In this document: in pieces, positions 8,701-19,302 of the stretch
Position numbering within the stretch: the stretch's first letter is position 1
Layout: each line of letters begins with the position of its first letter
DNA from: Parasaccharibacter apium
GTDB taxonomy: Bacteria; Pseudomonadota; Alphaproteobacteria; Acetobacterales; Acetobacteraceae
DNA: 64,000 nt
Direction: 5' to 3'
NCBI RefSeq assembly: GCF_002592045.1
Contig: NZ_MEJG01000004.1
Coordinates: forward strand, 62,001 to 126,000
Position numbers and translations under genes: made by a program
The notes under the pieces: model-generated
What the model saw: the letters and a program-made list of their open reading frames with translations, nothing else
Told to the model about the DNA's origin: nothing
Database searches by the model: none

Positions 8701-11700
8701 ACGCTTGTTTTAACTCCTTAATCCCCTCCAACGTCTTCATCTGCTCGGCAAGACGTGGGGTAACACGATAGAATCCGGGCAGCCTAATCTCAATCGCCTG
8801 AGTTTCCTCCAGCTCTGGCAGCAAGACAACACGGCCTCGGCCACCCTTTACATCCTCTAACATTGTCTGAAGGGGGTCTAGAGCGGTGGCGCGGTTAATC
8901 CATATCCGCAATTCCCCTTGCTCCTCAGCAGCAGCAGCCTCTAAATCCTGCACATGCTGGGCCGTAATACGCAGCGCATCACCATCTAGCTTCAACTCCG
9001 CCTGCACCAACACAGCCTGCCCTGCAACCAGCAAATCGCGACAAGCTTGCAATGTCTCGGAAAAGAGCGTGACCTCGCAACTCCCGCTCGCATCGGTCAA
9101 CGTCACCCACGCCATTTTCTTTCCTGTTTTGGTGGGGCGTTCCTTCTTCTCCACCACACAACCGGCAATAGCAACACGCATCTGCCCTTGATGCGCCTTT
9201 GGCTCTAGCTGCACCGCAGGGGTCACAGCCAGCCGCCGCAACACATGCTTATACGCATCTAAAGGATGTGCGCTCATATGGAAGCCAATCACGCTAGCCT
9301 CATGCGATAACCGCTCGAAATCCGGCCAAGGGCGTACCTTCTTCAGCCGCAAGACTTCGCGCAGGCTACTATCCACGCCGCCGCCAAAAAGCCCCGCTTG
9401 CCCGACCTCTTTCTCCTGCGCGCGCGATTGGGCACGGCGTAACACAATCTCCGCACTGGCAAAGACTGTGTGCCGGTCAGGCTCTAAATTATCAAACGCT
9501 CCAGCCTTGGCTAAACTCTCCATTTGAAGCTTATTGATATGACGGGAATCACAACGCTCGGCAAAATCTGTCATATCGCAAAAAGGCTGTGTGCCACGGT
9601 CTTTTACCAGGCCTTCCATCGCCACAAACCCAACACGCTTTACGGCAGCCAAAGCGTAACGAATCCCCAATTGCCCATCCTCTAACCGCTCGATAGAGAA
9701 ATCAGCTTGGGATTTATTAATATCCACGGGCAGGACGGGAATCCCCATCCGTTTAGCCTCTTGGCACAATGCGGCTAGCTTCTCCGTCTTTTCCCGTGCG
9801 AGGGACATACAGCCCGCAAGGAAAGGCACCGGGTGGTTCGCCTTCATCCATGCGGTTTGATAAGAAACCAACGCATAAGCCGCCGCATGGGATTTGTTAA
9901 AGCCGTAATTGGCAAATTTCGCCATGAGGTCGAACACTTCCTCGGCCTTCTCTGCCGTAATGCCCCGCTTTGTTGCGCCCTCACAGAAGATGGCCCGTTG
10001 TTTTTCCATCTCCGAGGCAATTTTCTTCCCCATCGCCCGGCGTAATAAATCCGCCCCGCCAAGACTATAACCCGCCATCTTCTGAGCAATTTGCATCACC
10101 TGCTCTTGATAGACCATAATCCCGTAGGTCTCCTCAAGGATGGGGCGAATCTCCTCATGGGGTGGCTCCCACGGGGCTCCATGTTTCCGGCGGCAATATT
10201 CGGGAATATTCTCCATCGGGCCGGGGCGGTAAAGCGACACCCCAGCAATGAGATCCTCCAACCGGCTGGCTGCCATCTGCTTGAGCATGTCGCGCATACC
10301 CGCGCCTTCAAACTGAAAGACGCCCGCCGTATCCCCCCGCGCCATCATATCGAAGGTTTTTTTATCATCGAGTGGAATATGGGAGAGGTCCACCTCCTCC
10401 CCTAAATCACGCAGAAAATCGACCCCGCGCTTGAGGATGGTCAATGTCGTCAAACCGAGGAAGTCGAACTTCACCAGCCCGGCTTGCTCAACAAACTTCA
10501 TATTATATTGCGTAACGAGCATCTCACTACGCGGGTCTCGATAGAGGGGGACAAGCTCTACAAGGTCACGGTCCCCAATCACCACACCGGCTGCATGGGT
10601 GGAGGCATGGCGAAATAACCCCTCCAACTGCAAAGCAATCTCCAAGAGGCGGCGAATCATCTCATCATTATCGCGCATCTCCTGCAAGCGCGGCTCTTCC
10701 TCAATCGCTTGCGCTAAAGGCGTTGGCTTAGCCGGATTATTCGGGATAAGCTCTGCCACACGATTGACCATACCATAAGGCAAGCCCAACACACGCCCCA
10801 CATCACGCACTGCCGCCTTGGCTTGTAATTTCCCAAAGGTGATGATTTGCGCCACACGCTCATGGCCATATTCATCACGCACATAGCGAATGACCTCATC
10901 GCGCCGGTCCTGACAGAAATCGATATCAAAGTCCGGCATGGAGACACGTTCAGGGTTGAGGAAACGCTCAAATAACAGACCAAAGGGGATGGGGTCGATG
11001 TCGGTAATCGTCAAAGCATAAGCCACTAATGACCCTGCACCGGAGCCACGCCCCGGCCCTACAGGAATATCATGCGCCTTCGCCCACTGGATGAAGTCCG
11101 CCACGATGAGGAAGTAACCGGGGAACCCCATGCGGGCAATGATGCCGAGTTCCGTCTCCAATCGTTCTTCATACTCAGCGCGGCGGGCCTCGCCATCCTT
11201 CATAACCGCAAGGCGTTTTACCAGCCCTTCTTGGGCCATAGCACGCAAGGTTTCCTCCTCCGTGCTGCCTTCGCGCACTTTAGGGCAAACAGGCAAAAGC
11301 GGCTTGCGTGTATTCACCGCCGCAGCGCAATGCTGCGCGATAATCAACGTATTATCACATGCCTCTGGCAGGTCATGGAATAAAGCGCGCATCTCCTCCG
11401 GTGTTTTAAACCACGCTTGTGGGGAGACACGCCAGCGGTCCTCCTCCGCCATTGTCCGGCCTTGAGCAATACAGAGCAAAGCATCATGCGCCTCATGCAA
11501 ATCCGGCGTAGGGAAGAAACATTCATTGGTGGCTACTAAGGGGAGGTCAAGCTCATCAGCTAAAGCGATGAGCTGAGGCTCTGTAACATCCTCACCCGCT
11601 TCATCCAGCCGGTTAATCTCCACAGCCACATAGCCATGAAACGCTTCTTTAAAGCGTTGGAGCATCTGTTTTGCTGCGTCTCTTTGCTCACCTAGCAATA

Positions 11701-12136
11701 ATTTATTGATAGGCCCGCGATTACCGCCTGTAAGCAGAAATAACCCTTTAGCCCGGCTGCATAAAACATCCAGCGGCATAGAAGGATCCGCCGAATCTCC
11801 GTTCAAAAAACCTTGGGTGGAGAGATATTGAAGATTCTCCAAGCCTTCTTCCGTGCGCGCCAACACAACCAACGGTTCTGCTGGAATACCGGGCCGAGCA
11901 GAGGGAGATGGTAAAGCTAATTGGCACCCAATAATCGGCTGAATCCCCGCCTTACGACATTGTTGGGAAAACTCCAGCCCACCAAACATATTGCCGCTAT
12001 CAGTCAATGCGACAGCTGGCATGGCGTTTCCTTCTGCCAACTTCACAAGATCAGGCACGCGGATAGCACCCTGACTAAGAGAATAGGCTGAATGATTACG
12101 GAGATGGACAAAATGAGCGTAAGACATGCCCTCCAT
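8699..12136 (-). CDS. dnaE: DNA polymerase III subunit alpha DnaE
   Basis: Replicative polymerase catalytic subunit, 1145 aa, normal for DnaE1. The N-terminal PHP domain begins HLRNHSAYSLSQGAI. The palm active site PDFDIDF has Asp402 and Asp404. The finger and beta-clamp regions and a C-terminal OB fold (VAIAGCVVEKKERPTKTGKKMA region) are all present. ATG 12136 is preceded by GAGGG at 8 nt; a second ATG at 12127 has poorer spacing. It is the last gene of the birA-coaX-rnj-proS-lolC-lolD-dnaE run, 39 bp after lolD. Confidence 0.97.
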   Translation of the reverse strand: MEGMSYAHFVHLRNHSAYSLSQGAIRVPDLVKLAEGNAMPAVALTDSGNMFGGLEFSQQCRKAGIQPIIGCQLALPSPSARPGIPAEPLVVLARTEEGLENLQYLSTQGFLNGDSADPSMPLDVLCSRAKGLFLLTGGNRGPINKLLLGEQRDAAKQMLQRFKEAFHGYVAVEINRLDEAGEDVTEPQLIALADELDLPLVATNECFFPTPDLHEAHDALLCIAQGRTMAEEDRWRVSPQAWFKTPEEMRALFHDLPEACDNTLIIAQHCAAAVNTRKPLLPVCPKVREGSTEEETLRAMAQEGLVKRLAVMKDGEARRAEYEERLETELGIIARMGFPGYFLIVADFIQWAKAHDIPVGPGRGSGAGSLVAYALTITDIDPIPFGLLFERFLNPERVSMPDFDIDFCQDRRDEVIRYVRDEYGHERVAQIITFGKLQAKAAVRDVGRVLGLPYGMVNRVAELIPNNPAKPTPLAQAIEEEPRLQEMRDNDEMIRRLLEIALQLEGLFRHASTHAAGVVIGDRDLVELVPLYRDPRSEMLVTQYNMKFVEQAGLVKFDFLGLTTLTILKRGVDFLRDLGEEVDLSHIPLDDKKTFDMMARGDTAGVFQFEGAGMRDMLKQMAASRLEDLIAGVSLYRPGPMENIPEYCRRKHGAPWEPPHEEIRPILEETYGIMVYQEQVMQIAQKMAGYSLGGADLLRRAMGKKIASEMEKQRAIFCEGATKRGITAEKAEEVFDLMAKFANYGFNKSHAAAYALVSYQTAWMKANHPVPFLAGCMSLAREKTEKLAALCQEAKRMGIPVLPVDINKSQADFSIERLEDGQLGIRYALAAVKRVGFVAMEGLVKDRGTQPFCDMTDFAERCDSRHINKLQMESLAKAGAFDNLEPDRHTVFASAEIVLRRAQSRAQEKEVGQAGLFGGGVDSSLREVLRLKKVRPWPDFERLSHEASVIGFHMSAHPLDAYKHVLRRLAVTPAVQLEPKAHQGQMRVAIAGCVVEKKERPTKTGKKMAWVTLTDASGSCEVTLFSETLQACRDLLVAGQAVLVQAELKLDGDALRITAQHVQDLEAAAAEEQGELRIWINRATALDPLQTMLEDVKGGRGRVVLLPELEETQAIEIRLPGFYRVTPRLAEQMKTLEGIKELKQA

Positions 12137-12175
12137 TTACCACGCCCTCATCCCCGCATGGAACAGAAAACAGAT

Positions 12176-12874
12176 TTACGCGCGGAATGGGACGATGTGC
12201 CCTTCCGCCAATGTCACGGTGCGGTCCATCGCAGCAGCCAGTGCCTCATTATGAGTAGCAATAAGCGCGGCTACGCCTTCTTCTCGCACGATGCGCGTTA
12301 ATTCCGCAAAAACAAGCTCCGCTGTTTTTGTATCAAGATTACCCGTTGGCTCATCAGCCAAGAGTAAACTAGGACGATTCGCTAGAGCGCGAGCAATGGC
12401 TGTGCGTTGCTGCTCCCCACCGGACATCCGCCCCGGCAAAGATTCTAACCGATGAGACAAGCCAAAGCGTGTTAATAAATCAACCGCTCGCAAACGTGCC
12501 TCGACACGGCTTACCCCCGCCGCTAATTGAGGCAGCATGACATTCTCACAGGCTGAAAACTCACCCAAAAGATGATGGAATTGATACACAAAGCCAATCT
12601 CATCACGCCGCAATGCTGTTCGCCCGCTCTCGCTCATTTTGCGCGTGCTACGCCCTTGAATCAGCACATCCCCAGCATCAGGACGCTCTAGCAAACCTGC
12701 CAGATGCAGTAAGGTCGATTTCCCCGTCCCACTGGGGGCGACCAAGGCCACCAACTCCCCGCTTTGTAGGGTGAAATCCGCCTCTTTAAGGATATGCAGC
12801 TCCTCATCACCGGAGCGGAAAAACCGACTTAATCCCTCAAGGGATAAAACGTAAGCCTCTGAATCCTTACTCAT
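12176..12874 (-). CDS. lolD: Lipoprotein-releasing system ATP-binding protein LolD
   Basis: ABC ATPase that powers release of lipoproteins from the inner membrane to LolA. Length 232 aa from ATG 12874. Walker [10 protein letters not shown] (Ala replaces the first Gly, as in other alphaproteobacterial LolD), signature MSGGEQQR, Walker [13 protein letters not shown], and the H-loop THNE are present. The start lies 8 nt inside the end of lolC, so the two are translationally coupled. Confidence 0.94.
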   Translation of the reverse strand: MSKDSEAYVLSLEGLSRFFRSGDEELHILKEADFTLQSGELVALVAPSGTGKSTLLHLAGLLERPDAGDVLIQGRSTRKMSESGRTALRRDEIGFVYQFHHLLGEFSACENVMLPQLAAGVSRVEARLRAVDLLTRFGLSHRLESLPGRMSGGEQQRTAIARALANRPSLLLADEPTGNLDTKTAELVFAELTRIVREEGVAALIATHNEALAAAMDRTVTLAEGHIVPFRA

Positions 12875-14114
12875 GACGCAGAGCCTCCACCGGGTCCGTC
12901 TTTGCCGCACGCCATGAGGGATAAAGCGTAGCTAAGAGCGATAGAACCAACGAGAGCACCGCTACCTCTACCACTTGCGACCACACTAACCGCGCTGGGA
13001 GACGCGCTAGGAAATAGACTTCCGGGTTAAATAAGTTCGTCCCTGTTAGGGATTCCAAAAGATGGCGAATATGCTCGATATTGAGGGCAAAGCAAATGCC
13101 TAACCCCGTCCCTACCAGAGTGCCCACCACACCAACAGAGGCTCCACACATCAAGAAGATACGCATCACGCTCCCACGGCTCGCCCCAAAGGTGCGCAGA
13201 ATGGCAATATCGCGCGTTTTATCCTTCACCATCATAATGAGGGAGGAAATCACATTAAACGCCGCCACAAGGATAATGAGCGTGAGGATAAGGAACATTA
13301 CATTCTGCTCCACCGTCACGGCATCCAAAAAGCCATTGGCACTATCTGTCCAATCCAGCACTTGCAGGCGCGGATCATTCAACGCATCCTCAATCTGGCG
13401 GCTAAGAGGCTGAATATTGAGCGGGTCATGCGTACTCACTTGTATAAGAGAGACACTATCGCCCATCATCAAAAAGGCCTGAGAGGCTGCCAAAGGCATG
13501 AGGATGACATTGCTGTTATAGTCGTTCCAATTCGCATCAAAAATGAGCGCGACATGCACCTTCCGCACCCGTGGCATCGTGCCAAACGGCGTTGCTTGGC
13601 CATTGGGGGACAGGATGGTCAAGCTTGAGCCAACATGCAGCCCTGCACGCTCGGCCAAAGTCACGCCAATGGCCACCGCATCATTGCCGCGGAAATCCTC
13701 TAACCGCCCATCCATCACCCCCTGGGTGAGGGCTTTCCACCCCTGTAAATCCTCTGGGCTTAGCCCCTCCAACAATGCCCCGGTGGAGTAACGCCCCGCC
13801 TCTGCCAAAACAGTGCCTTGCGTCATGGGCAGAACCTGCGTCACACCGGGCACCTTACGGATGATAAACGCATCATCACGATAATCGCGAATTGGCTGCC
13901 CATAGGCATAGACGTTCAAATCCCCATGCAGGCCGAGAATCCGGCCCATGAGGTCTGCTTTAAAGCCATTCATCACGGCCATGACGATGATGAGCGTTGC
14001 CACCCCTAAAGCGATGCCAACAAGGGAGAAAAGCGCAATGACAGAGGCAAAACGCTCCCCCTTGCGGGCCCGCAAATAACGCAGGGCGATTGTTCGCTCA
14101 AACCGTCCGAACAT
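12867..14114 (-). CDS. lolC: Lipoprotein-releasing system permease LolC/LolE
   Basis: Inner-membrane permease (415 aa) of the LolCDE complex. It begins [33 protein letters not shown], the typical LolC/E N-terminal cytoplasmic helix and first membrane segment. A large periplasmic domain follows, then three C-terminal membrane segments and the coupling motif [13 protein letters not shown]. Only one permease gene is present, so it probably acts as a homodimer with LolD, as in LolC/E-fused lineages. It starts 1 nt after proS ends. Confidence 0.92.
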   Translation of the reverse strand: MFGRFERTIALRYLRARKGERFASVIALFSLVGIALGVATLIIVMAVMNGFKADLMGRILGLHGDLNVYAYGQPIRDYRDDAFIIRKVPGVTQVLPMTQGTVLAEAGRYSTGALLEGLSPEDLQGWKALTQGVMDGRLEDFRGNDAVAIGVTLAERAGLHVGSSLTILSPNGQATPFGTMPRVRKVHVALIFDANWNDYNSNVILMPLAASQAFLMMGDSVSLIQVSTHDPLNIQPLSRQIEDALNDPRLQVLDWTDSANGFLDAVTVEQNVMFLILTLIILVAAFNVISSLIMMVKDKTRDIAILRTFGASRGSVMRIFLMCGASVGVVGTLVGTGLGICFALNIEHIRHLLESLTGTNLFNPEVYFLARLPARLVWSQVVEVAVLSLVLSLLATLYPSWRAAKTDPVEALRHE

Positions 14115-14115
14115 G

Positions 14116-15432
14116 TTAGCCCAGCCCTAGCTTGGCCAAAGCGTCATCAAGCGGTAATTCACTCCGCTCGCCAGTAGCACGGTGTTTTAGCTCCACCATA
14201 CCGGCTTTAGCCCCACGCGGGCCGACAATAATTTGCCAAGGATGGCCCATCAGGTCAGCATCATTAAACTTCACACCAGCACGATCGGCGCGGTCATCAT
14301 AAAGCAACCCTTCTGGGTCACGGCTATAAATGCTCTCACAAAGCTTATCACAAAGCTCATCACCGGGGCGAAGATTGAGCAAAGCTGCCCGGTAAGGAGC
14401 CACTTCCTCCGGCCAAATAATACCGGCTTCATCATGAGAGGCTTCAATAATCGCCCCGACCAGACGGGAGACGCCAATCCCATAGGACCCCATATGCGGG
14501 TGCAACGGTGCCCCATCAGCCCCATTAACCTCAACGCCCATAGCCTCGGTATATTTCGTCCCGAAATAGAAGATATGCCCGACCTCAATGCCACGGCCAC
14601 CACGCCGGCGCGACTCTGGCACGCTCTCCCAAGCTGAGAGGTCATGCTTTTCATCCGTAGCGGAATAGGTTGTCTTCACAATCTCGCGCAGTTTTTGGAG
14701 GTCATCCTCCTTCTGCGGGTCAAGACCGATGCTATCCCAGTCGATCTCATCCCACCCGGCATCATAAAAGACTTCACTCTCCCCCGTTGGGGCAAGGACG
14801 AGGAACTCATGGCTCAATTCCCCACCGATAGGCCCCGTATCAGCAGCCATAGGCACGGCTTGCACACCCAACCGGCGGAAAATCTTCAAATAAGACAACA
14901 TGATACGATAATAGCTGCTTACGGCATCCTCATAAGAGAGGTCGAAGCTATAACCGTCCTTCATGTAGAACTCACGACCACGCATCACACCAAAGCGCGG
15001 GCGGATCTCATCCCGGAACTTCCATTGGATATGATACAGCATCTTCGGTAGTTCACGGTAGGATTTCACCGTGCTGCCAAAGAGGTCCGTCACCATTTCC
15101 TCATTGGTTGGGCCATAGAGCATCTCGCGCCCTTGCCGGTCCTCAATGCGCAGCATCTCCGGCCCGTACGCATCATACCGACCAGACCGCCGCCATAGCT
15201 CGGCAGATTGAACAGTCGGCATCAGGATTTCCTGACCACCAATTTTATCCTGCTCTTGCCGCACAATAGTAGCAATGTTGCGCAGGACACGCAGCCCTGC
15301 TGGCAGCCATGTATAAATGCCAGATGACGTCTGCCGCACAAGCCCCGCCCGCAGCATCAAGCGATGAGAGGCGATTTGTGCCTCGGCGGGGACTTCCTTC
15401 AAAGTGGGCTGAAAAGCCTGACTTAGACGCAT
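14116..15432 (-). CDS. proS: Proline--tRNA ligase ProS (short, alphaproteobacterial type)
   Basis: Class II prolyl-tRNA synthetase, 438 aa. This is the short form lacking the roughly 180-residue editing insertion of the 570-aa E. coli enzyme. Motif 2 ([18 protein letters not shown]) and motif 3 ([16 protein letters not shown]) are clear, followed by the anticodon-binding domain. Removal of Ala-tRNAPro would need a separate YbaK/ProX protein. It sits 12 bp after rnj and directly before lolC. Confidence 0.96.
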   Translation of the reverse strand: MRLSQAFQPTLKEVPAEAQIASHRLMLRAGLVRQTSSGIYTWLPAGLRVLRNIATIVRQEQDKIGGQEILMPTVQSAELWRRSGRYDAYGPEMLRIEDRQGREMLYGPTNEEMVTDLFGSTVKSYRELPKMLYHIQWKFRDEIRPRFGVMRGREFYMKDGYSFDLSYEDAVSSYYRIMLSYLKIFRRLGVQAVPMAADTGPIGGELSHEFLVLAPTGESEVFYDAGWDEIDWDSIGLDPQKEDDLQKLREIVKTTYSATDEKHDLSAWESVPESRRRGGRGIEVGHIFYFGTKYTEAMGVEVNGADGAPLHPHMGSYGIGVSRLVGAIIEASHDEAGIIWPEEVAPYRAALLNLRPGDELCDKLCESIYSRDPEGLLYDDRADRAGVKFNDADLMGHPWQIIVGPRGAKAGMVELKHRATGERSELPLDDALAKLGLG

Positions 15433-15444
15433 AATATTAAGGCC

Positions 15445-17103
15445 TCAGACGCGCAGAAGATGGACATCAACCAACGGACGCTTCCGCAATTTCCGCCCCA
15501 AAGCGCGGCGCAGAGCCGTGCGTGCTGCATCGCGGAACGCTTGATCATCTTGGCGGAACTCATCGGGGATTTCATCAATCGCATAAGCGAACTCTTCCCG
15601 AATCCGTGCGCTTTCAGGGTCATCCCGCTCCAGCAAGCCTGGTGCGCTAATACGTGGCTCGCCGATAACATAGCCCTCATCATCCACGGCAAAGCTTGCC
15701 AGAACGATGCCGTTAAAGAGCATCCGCCGCCGCGCCGCTAAGACCCCACCCGTCATGGGGAGGAGGCGGTCGCCATCCAGAGCCAACAAACCCGTTGGCG
15801 CGGTATCAATCACCTCGACAGGCCCCGGCCCTAAATTGAGGATATCGCCATCCTCTAACAACACAGCCTCTGCCCCCGCCTCACGCGCTAACGCCCCATG
15901 AGCGGTAAGATGACGCCATTCCCCATGTGTTGGGATGCTATAACGCGGGCGCACCAAGCTATAAAGATGCCGAATATCCCCACCTGTTGCATGGCCGGAT
16001 GTATGAACCATGCCGTCTTTATCCGTCAGCACCGTAACACCACGGCGCGTTAGGTTATCTTGCACGGTCATCACCGCTTGCTCATTGCCCGGAATCACGC
16101 GGGAGCTGTAAATGACCGTATCACCCTCACCAAGTGAAATGGTGGAATGTGTATCGCTCGCAATGCGCGATAGAGCTGAACGCGCCTCACCTTGGCTGCC
16201 TGTGATAATCATCAACAGATTATCATCAAGGACATCCTTAATGTCATATTCCGTCAAGAAGGGCGGCAAATCAGCAAAATAGCCACATTCCCGCGCTGCT
16301 GATTCAAGATTGCGTAAAGAACGCCCTACCACCATGACCTCACGGCCAGAGGCTAACGCTGCTTTGGCGATGCTCTCCACACGGGCCACGTTACTGGCAA
16401 AGCAGGTCACAGCCACGCGCCCTTCTAGCCCGGCAATCATTTCTGTTAAGCCAACGCGAACATCCGCTTCGGACTGGGACCGCCCCTCCTTCATGACGTT
16501 CGTGCTATCACCGACAAGGGCCAACACGCCCTCATCCCCCAAGGCACGGAAGGTCGCTTCATCCGTCACAGGCCCGACAAGTGGGGTAGGGTCTAACTTC
16601 CAATCCCCAGTATGAATAATAATCCCGTGCGGTGTACGAATAGCTACCGACTGTGCTTCCACAATCGAATGGGTCACCGGGATGAATTGGAGGTCAAACG
16701 GGCCAACCTCAAAACGAGAGGATGGCATGATGATATGGATAACAACCTGATTCTGTAATCCAGCCTCAGTTAATTTACGGCGCAACACCGCAGCAGAAAA
16801 AGGCGTGGCATAAACCGGGCACTTTAAATACCGCCATAAATGCGCGACCGCCCCGATATGATCCTCATGCGCGTGAGTAATCACCAAACCGCGCAAATCC
16901 TTCTTACGCTCTGCAATAAAAACAGGGTCTGCAATAAGGACATCAGCCTCCGGCGTATCATTACCCGAAAACCCAATGCCGCAATCAATCGCCAGCCAAT
17001 GTTCCTCACCGTTTTCACGCATACGGTAGAGGTTAAAATTCATACCAATTTCACCCGTCCCTCCTAAAGGGAGGAAGGCAAAATCACTTACTTGCTCTGT
17101 CAT
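15445..17103 (-). CDS. rnj: Ribonuclease J
   Basis: Metallo-beta-lactamase/beta-CASP ribonuclease with 5'-3' exo- and endonuclease activity in RNA decay and rRNA maturation. Length 552 aa. The metal motif HAHEDH is at residues 77-82. The beta-CASP motifs include GDSTN and a later HTSGHA-type segment (VHTSGHATGGD), then THGEWRHL. The C-terminal domain is retained. It lies between coaX and proS, spacing 18 and 12 bp. Confidence 0.95.
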   Translation of the reverse strand: MTEQVSDFAFLPLGGTGEIGMNFNLYRMRENGEEHWLAIDCGIGFSGNDTPEADVLIADPVFIAERKKDLRGLVITHAHEDHIGAVAHLWRYLKCPVYATPFSAAVLRRKLTEAGLQNQVVIHIIMPSSRFEVGPFDLQFIPVTHSIVEAQSVAIRTPHGIIIHTGDWKLDPTPLVGPVTDEATFRALGDEGVLALVGDSTNVMKEGRSQSEADVRVGLTEMIAGLEGRVAVTCFASNVARVESIAKAALASGREVMVVGRSLRNLESAARECGYFADLPPFLTEYDIKDVLDDNLLMIITGSQGEARSALSRIASDTHSTISLGEGDTVIYSSRVIPGNEQAVMTVQDNLTRRGVTVLTDKDGMVHTSGHATGGDIRHLYSLVRPRYSIPTHGEWRHLTAHGALAREAGAEAVLLEDGDILNLGPGPVEVIDTAPTGLLALDGDRLLPMTGGVLAARRRMLFNGIVLASFAVDDEGYVIGEPRISAPGLLERDDPESARIREEFAYAIDEIPDEFRQDDQAFRDAARTALRRALGRKLRKRPLVDVHLLRV

Positions 17104-17121
17104 AAACGCATTTGATCCTCT

Positions 17122-17955
17122 TTAAGCGTTATCATGATGCCCAAGGGCATTATGGGCCTGTTGCCCAGAAAAATCGGTGATGAAACGGTCCTTATTCTGC
17201 TCCGCGAGAAGCCTTAGCCCCTCCAGCGTGAGGTCTGGTGCCACTTCATCAAATAATCTCGTCCCCTCGGAGAAAAGCGGGGCTAAACCGCCTGTCGCCA
17301 CAATTTTGGGGTTTTCATCCATCTCCCCAGCAATGCGTTGAACAATCCCTTCAACCAGGCCAACATACCCCCAAAATAAGCCTGACCTCATTGCCACACT
17401 CGTATTACGGCCTATGGCCGTCATTGGTCGTCCTACACTCACACGCGGCAACCGTGCTGCTGCTTGGTGCAACGCATCCATCGAGAGATTCACCCCCGGT
17501 GCAATCGCCCCGCCGCAATAACGGCCCTGCGCATCGACAACATCGAATGTCGTCGCCGTACCAAAATCCACCACGACCAAGGGACCGCCACCATAAAGAT
17601 GACGTGCCGCAAGGCCATTTAACAACCGGTCTGCCCCCAATTCTGCCGGGGTATCAACCAGCACATCCATTCCCCATTCCAGCTCATGATTCGCCACCAA
17701 AGGCTCCACATGCAGCCAGCAACGGCAAAAACGCCGCAGATCATACAACGCAGCCGGCACCACTGTGCCAATAATCGCCTGCGTTACACAATCCGCACCA
17801 ATGCCTGCACGCTCCATCAACCCCAAAAGCCACGCGGCATATTCATCCGCTGTTCTACGGTCATCGGTCGAAATGCGCCACCGCCCAACCCATGATTCTC
17901 CGTCATAAATGGCAAAAACCACATTCGTATTGCCTGCATCAATGACGAGCAGCAC
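17122..17955 (-). CDS. coaX: Type III pantothenate kinase CoaX
   Basis: Phosphorylates pantothenate in the first step of CoA synthesis. It is the ASKHA-fold type III enzyme (277 aa), insensitive to CoA feedback in characterised members. The phosphate-binding DAGNTN motif is at residues 6-11. ELGADRLLN and [11 protein letters not shown], which hold the catalytic Asp, and GGAIAPG are all present. It starts 8 bp after birA ends. Confidence 0.95.
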   Translation of the reverse strand: MLLVIDAGNTNVVFAIYDGESWVGRWRISTDDRRTADEYAAWLLGLMERAGIGADCVTQAIIGTVVPAALYDLRRFCRCWLHVEPLVANHELEWGMDVLVDTPAELGADRLLNGLAARHLYGGGPLVVVDFGTATTFDVVDAQGRYCGGAIAPGVNLSMDALHQAAARLPRVSVGRPMTAIGRNTSVAMRSGLFWGYVGLVEGIVQRIAGEMDENPKIVATGGLAPLFSEGTRLFDEVAPDLTLEGLRLLAEQNKDRFITDFSGQQAHNALGHHDNA

Positions 17956-17963
17956 GGCTCCCC

Positions 17964-18701
17964 CTACTCACAGATAACATCACCCGTCACAACCGAGGTC
18001 ACAGTGCCATCATCTTGTGTGAGCAAAAGACGCCCCTGCACATCCAGTCCGGCAAATCGGCCTGATGTCCTCTTACCATGTCTTTCTAATATCAGTCGAG
18101 TACCTAGCGGATGCGCACGTTCGATCCAGCCATCCCATAAGGCAGTGTCACCGTCCTGCTGCCATTTCTCCCACCATTTATCAAAAGCCCGCAAAATAGA
18201 CTCGGCGCATAATTGTGGTGCAGGCGGTGGCTTTAACGCAGAGAGGGCCACAACCTTACGTTCAGTAAGGGCGGGAGCTTTCTGCAAATTGACCCCTATG
18301 CCAATAACAACCCAACAGACCGTTGCAAAGACCGCTCCAGTCTCGATGAGGATGCCAGCCATTTTATGAGAGTTAAGCAGAAGGTCATTCGGCCATTTTA
18401 GGTGAAGCTGCTGACACTCATCAGGTGACAAAGCCGCTGCTTCAACAAGCCCATCATAAAGAGCTAACCCGGCCAAATAAGGCAAAACTGAACGAAAAGA
18501 CGCTGTCTCTGGCGCATGAAATAAAAAAGAGAAAGCGAGGTTACCCTCTCCACTCTCCCATGTACGGCCACGGCTACCACGTGCTGCGCTCTGGCGTCGT
18601 GCCAAAACAGCGAGCCTCGTCTTCTCGCCGGCCTCAGCGCGCTCTCGACAAAAATCGGAGGTAGATGCCAGCGTTTCATAAATCTCGAAACGCCAGGTCA
18701 T
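17964..18701 (-). CDS. birA: Biotin--[acetyl-CoA-carboxylase] ligase BirA (no repressor domain)
   Basis: Makes biotinyl-AMP and biotinylates acetyl-CoA carboxylase. Length 245 aa: only the catalytic and C-terminal domains are present, without the N-terminal winged helix of E. coli BirA, so it should not act as a repressor. The ATP/biotin loop [11 protein letters not shown] and the KWPNDLLL motif with LIET are intact. It is the first protein gene after tRNA-Val, 22 bp downstream, and opens the operon ending in dnaE. Confidence 0.94.
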   Translation of the reverse strand: MTWRFEIYETLASTSDFCRERAEAGEKTRLAVLARRQSAARGSRGRTWESGEGNLAFSFLFHAPETASFRSVLPYLAGLALYDGLVEAAALSPDECQQLHLKWPNDLLLNSHKMAGILIETGAVFATVCWVVIGIGVNLQKAPALTERKVVALSALKPPPAPQLCAESILRAFDKWWEKWQQDGDTALWDGWIERAHPLGTRLILERHGKRTSGRFAGLDVQGRLLLTQDDGTVTSVVTGDVICE

Positions 18702-18723
18702 AACAACAAACTTAATATATGGG

Positions 18724-18798
18724 TGGTGGGCAATGACGGGATCGAACCGCCGACCCTCTCGGTGTAAACGAGACGCTCTACCGCTGAGCTAATTGCCC
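18724..18798 (-). tRNA. tRNA-Val (anticodon TAC)
   Basis: A 75-nt tRNA with encoded CCA (18724-18726). Acceptor GGGCAAT pairs with ATTGCCC. Anticodon stem TCTCG/CGAGA encloses loop TTTACAC, giving anticodon TAC. The D-loop AGCTCAGCGGTAGAGC and T-loop GGTTCGATCCC are standard. It sits upstream of birA and may be cotranscribed with that operon. Confidence 0.96.
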
Positions 18799-18805
18799 GC
18801 CACGG

Positions 18806-18834
18806 TTTATAGGCAAAAGCCTAATAGAAGGCAA
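18806..18834 (-). promoter_or_regulatory. Sigma-70-type promoter for tRNA-Val (and possibly birA operon)
   Basis: On the minus strand, -35 TTGCCT (18834-18829), 17-bp spacer, -10 TATAAA (18811-18806). Transcription would begin within a few bases of the tRNA 5' end at 18798. The -35 box overlaps the distal arm of the hup downstream hairpin. Confidence 0.6.
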
Positions 18835-18874
18835 CGGGGAATCTTCTTTTTTTCAAAAAATATGCTTCCCCGTT
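18833..18874 (-). terminator. Long hairpin downstream of hup, probable terminator
   Basis: AACGGGGAA and TTCCCCGTT (18866-18874 and 18833-18841) form a 9-bp perfect stem. The 24-nt interior contains a T6 run facing an A7 run that can extend the structure. It lies 14 bp after the hup stop. There is no long T-tract directly after the outer stem, so termination efficiency is uncertain. Confidence 0.55.
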
Positions 18875-18888
18875 CTCCTAGTGCAAGA

Positions 18889-19176
18889 TCACTTGCTAAC
18901 GGCATCCTTCAGCCCTTTACCAGGCTTAAAACGCACAGAGGTGGAAGCTGGGATATCAATTTCCTCACCTGTACGAGGGTTACGGCCCTTAGCTGCCTTA
19001 CGCTGTGCTGTAACAAAGCTACCAAACCCAACAAGGCGAACTTCCTGCCCCTTGGAGAGGGTTTTCTCAATTGTCTGGAACACAGCGTCCACAACATCCC
19101 CAGCCTTTGCTTTGGGGAGGTCAGCAGCTTCAGCAACAGCAGCGATAAGTTCCTGCTTGTTCAATGGTTTCTCCAT
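18889..19176 (-). CDS. hup: HU family DNA-binding protein
   Basis: Nucleoid-associated HU-type protein, 95 aa. It has the HU/IHF signature VRLVGFGSFVTAQRKAAKGR, with the DNA-intercalating beta arm GRNPRTGEEIDIPAS and the C-terminal FKPGKGLKDAV. The sequence is closer to HU than to IHF. It follows lon, as in many Proteobacteria, but has its own promoter-like sequence at 19249-19276. Confidence 0.95.
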   Translation of the reverse strand: MEKPLNKQELIAAVAEAADLPKAKAGDVVDAVFQTIEKTLSKGQEVRLVGFGSFVTAQRKAAKGRNPRTGEEIDIPASTSVRFKPGKGLKDAVSK

Positions 19177-19248
19177 GGTAACCCTTTCTAATTGTTAGGT
19201 GAACCAACCCAGGAGGAGTCAGAATCACACGATGCTTTTTCCATCTGC

Positions 19249-19276
19249 ACTATGAAGAGGATTTTTCCCGCGTCAA
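19249..19276 (-). promoter_or_regulatory. Candidate hup promoter
   Basis: On the minus strand, -35 TTGACG (19276-19271), 16-bp spacer, -10 CATAGT (19254-19249), about 75 bp before the hup ATG and just after the lon stop. The hexamers fit the alphaproteobacterial housekeeping pattern (TTGACG). Confidence 0.5.
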
Positions 19277-19302
19277 CCTTCGGAAGGCAAGAATACCCCC
19301 AC

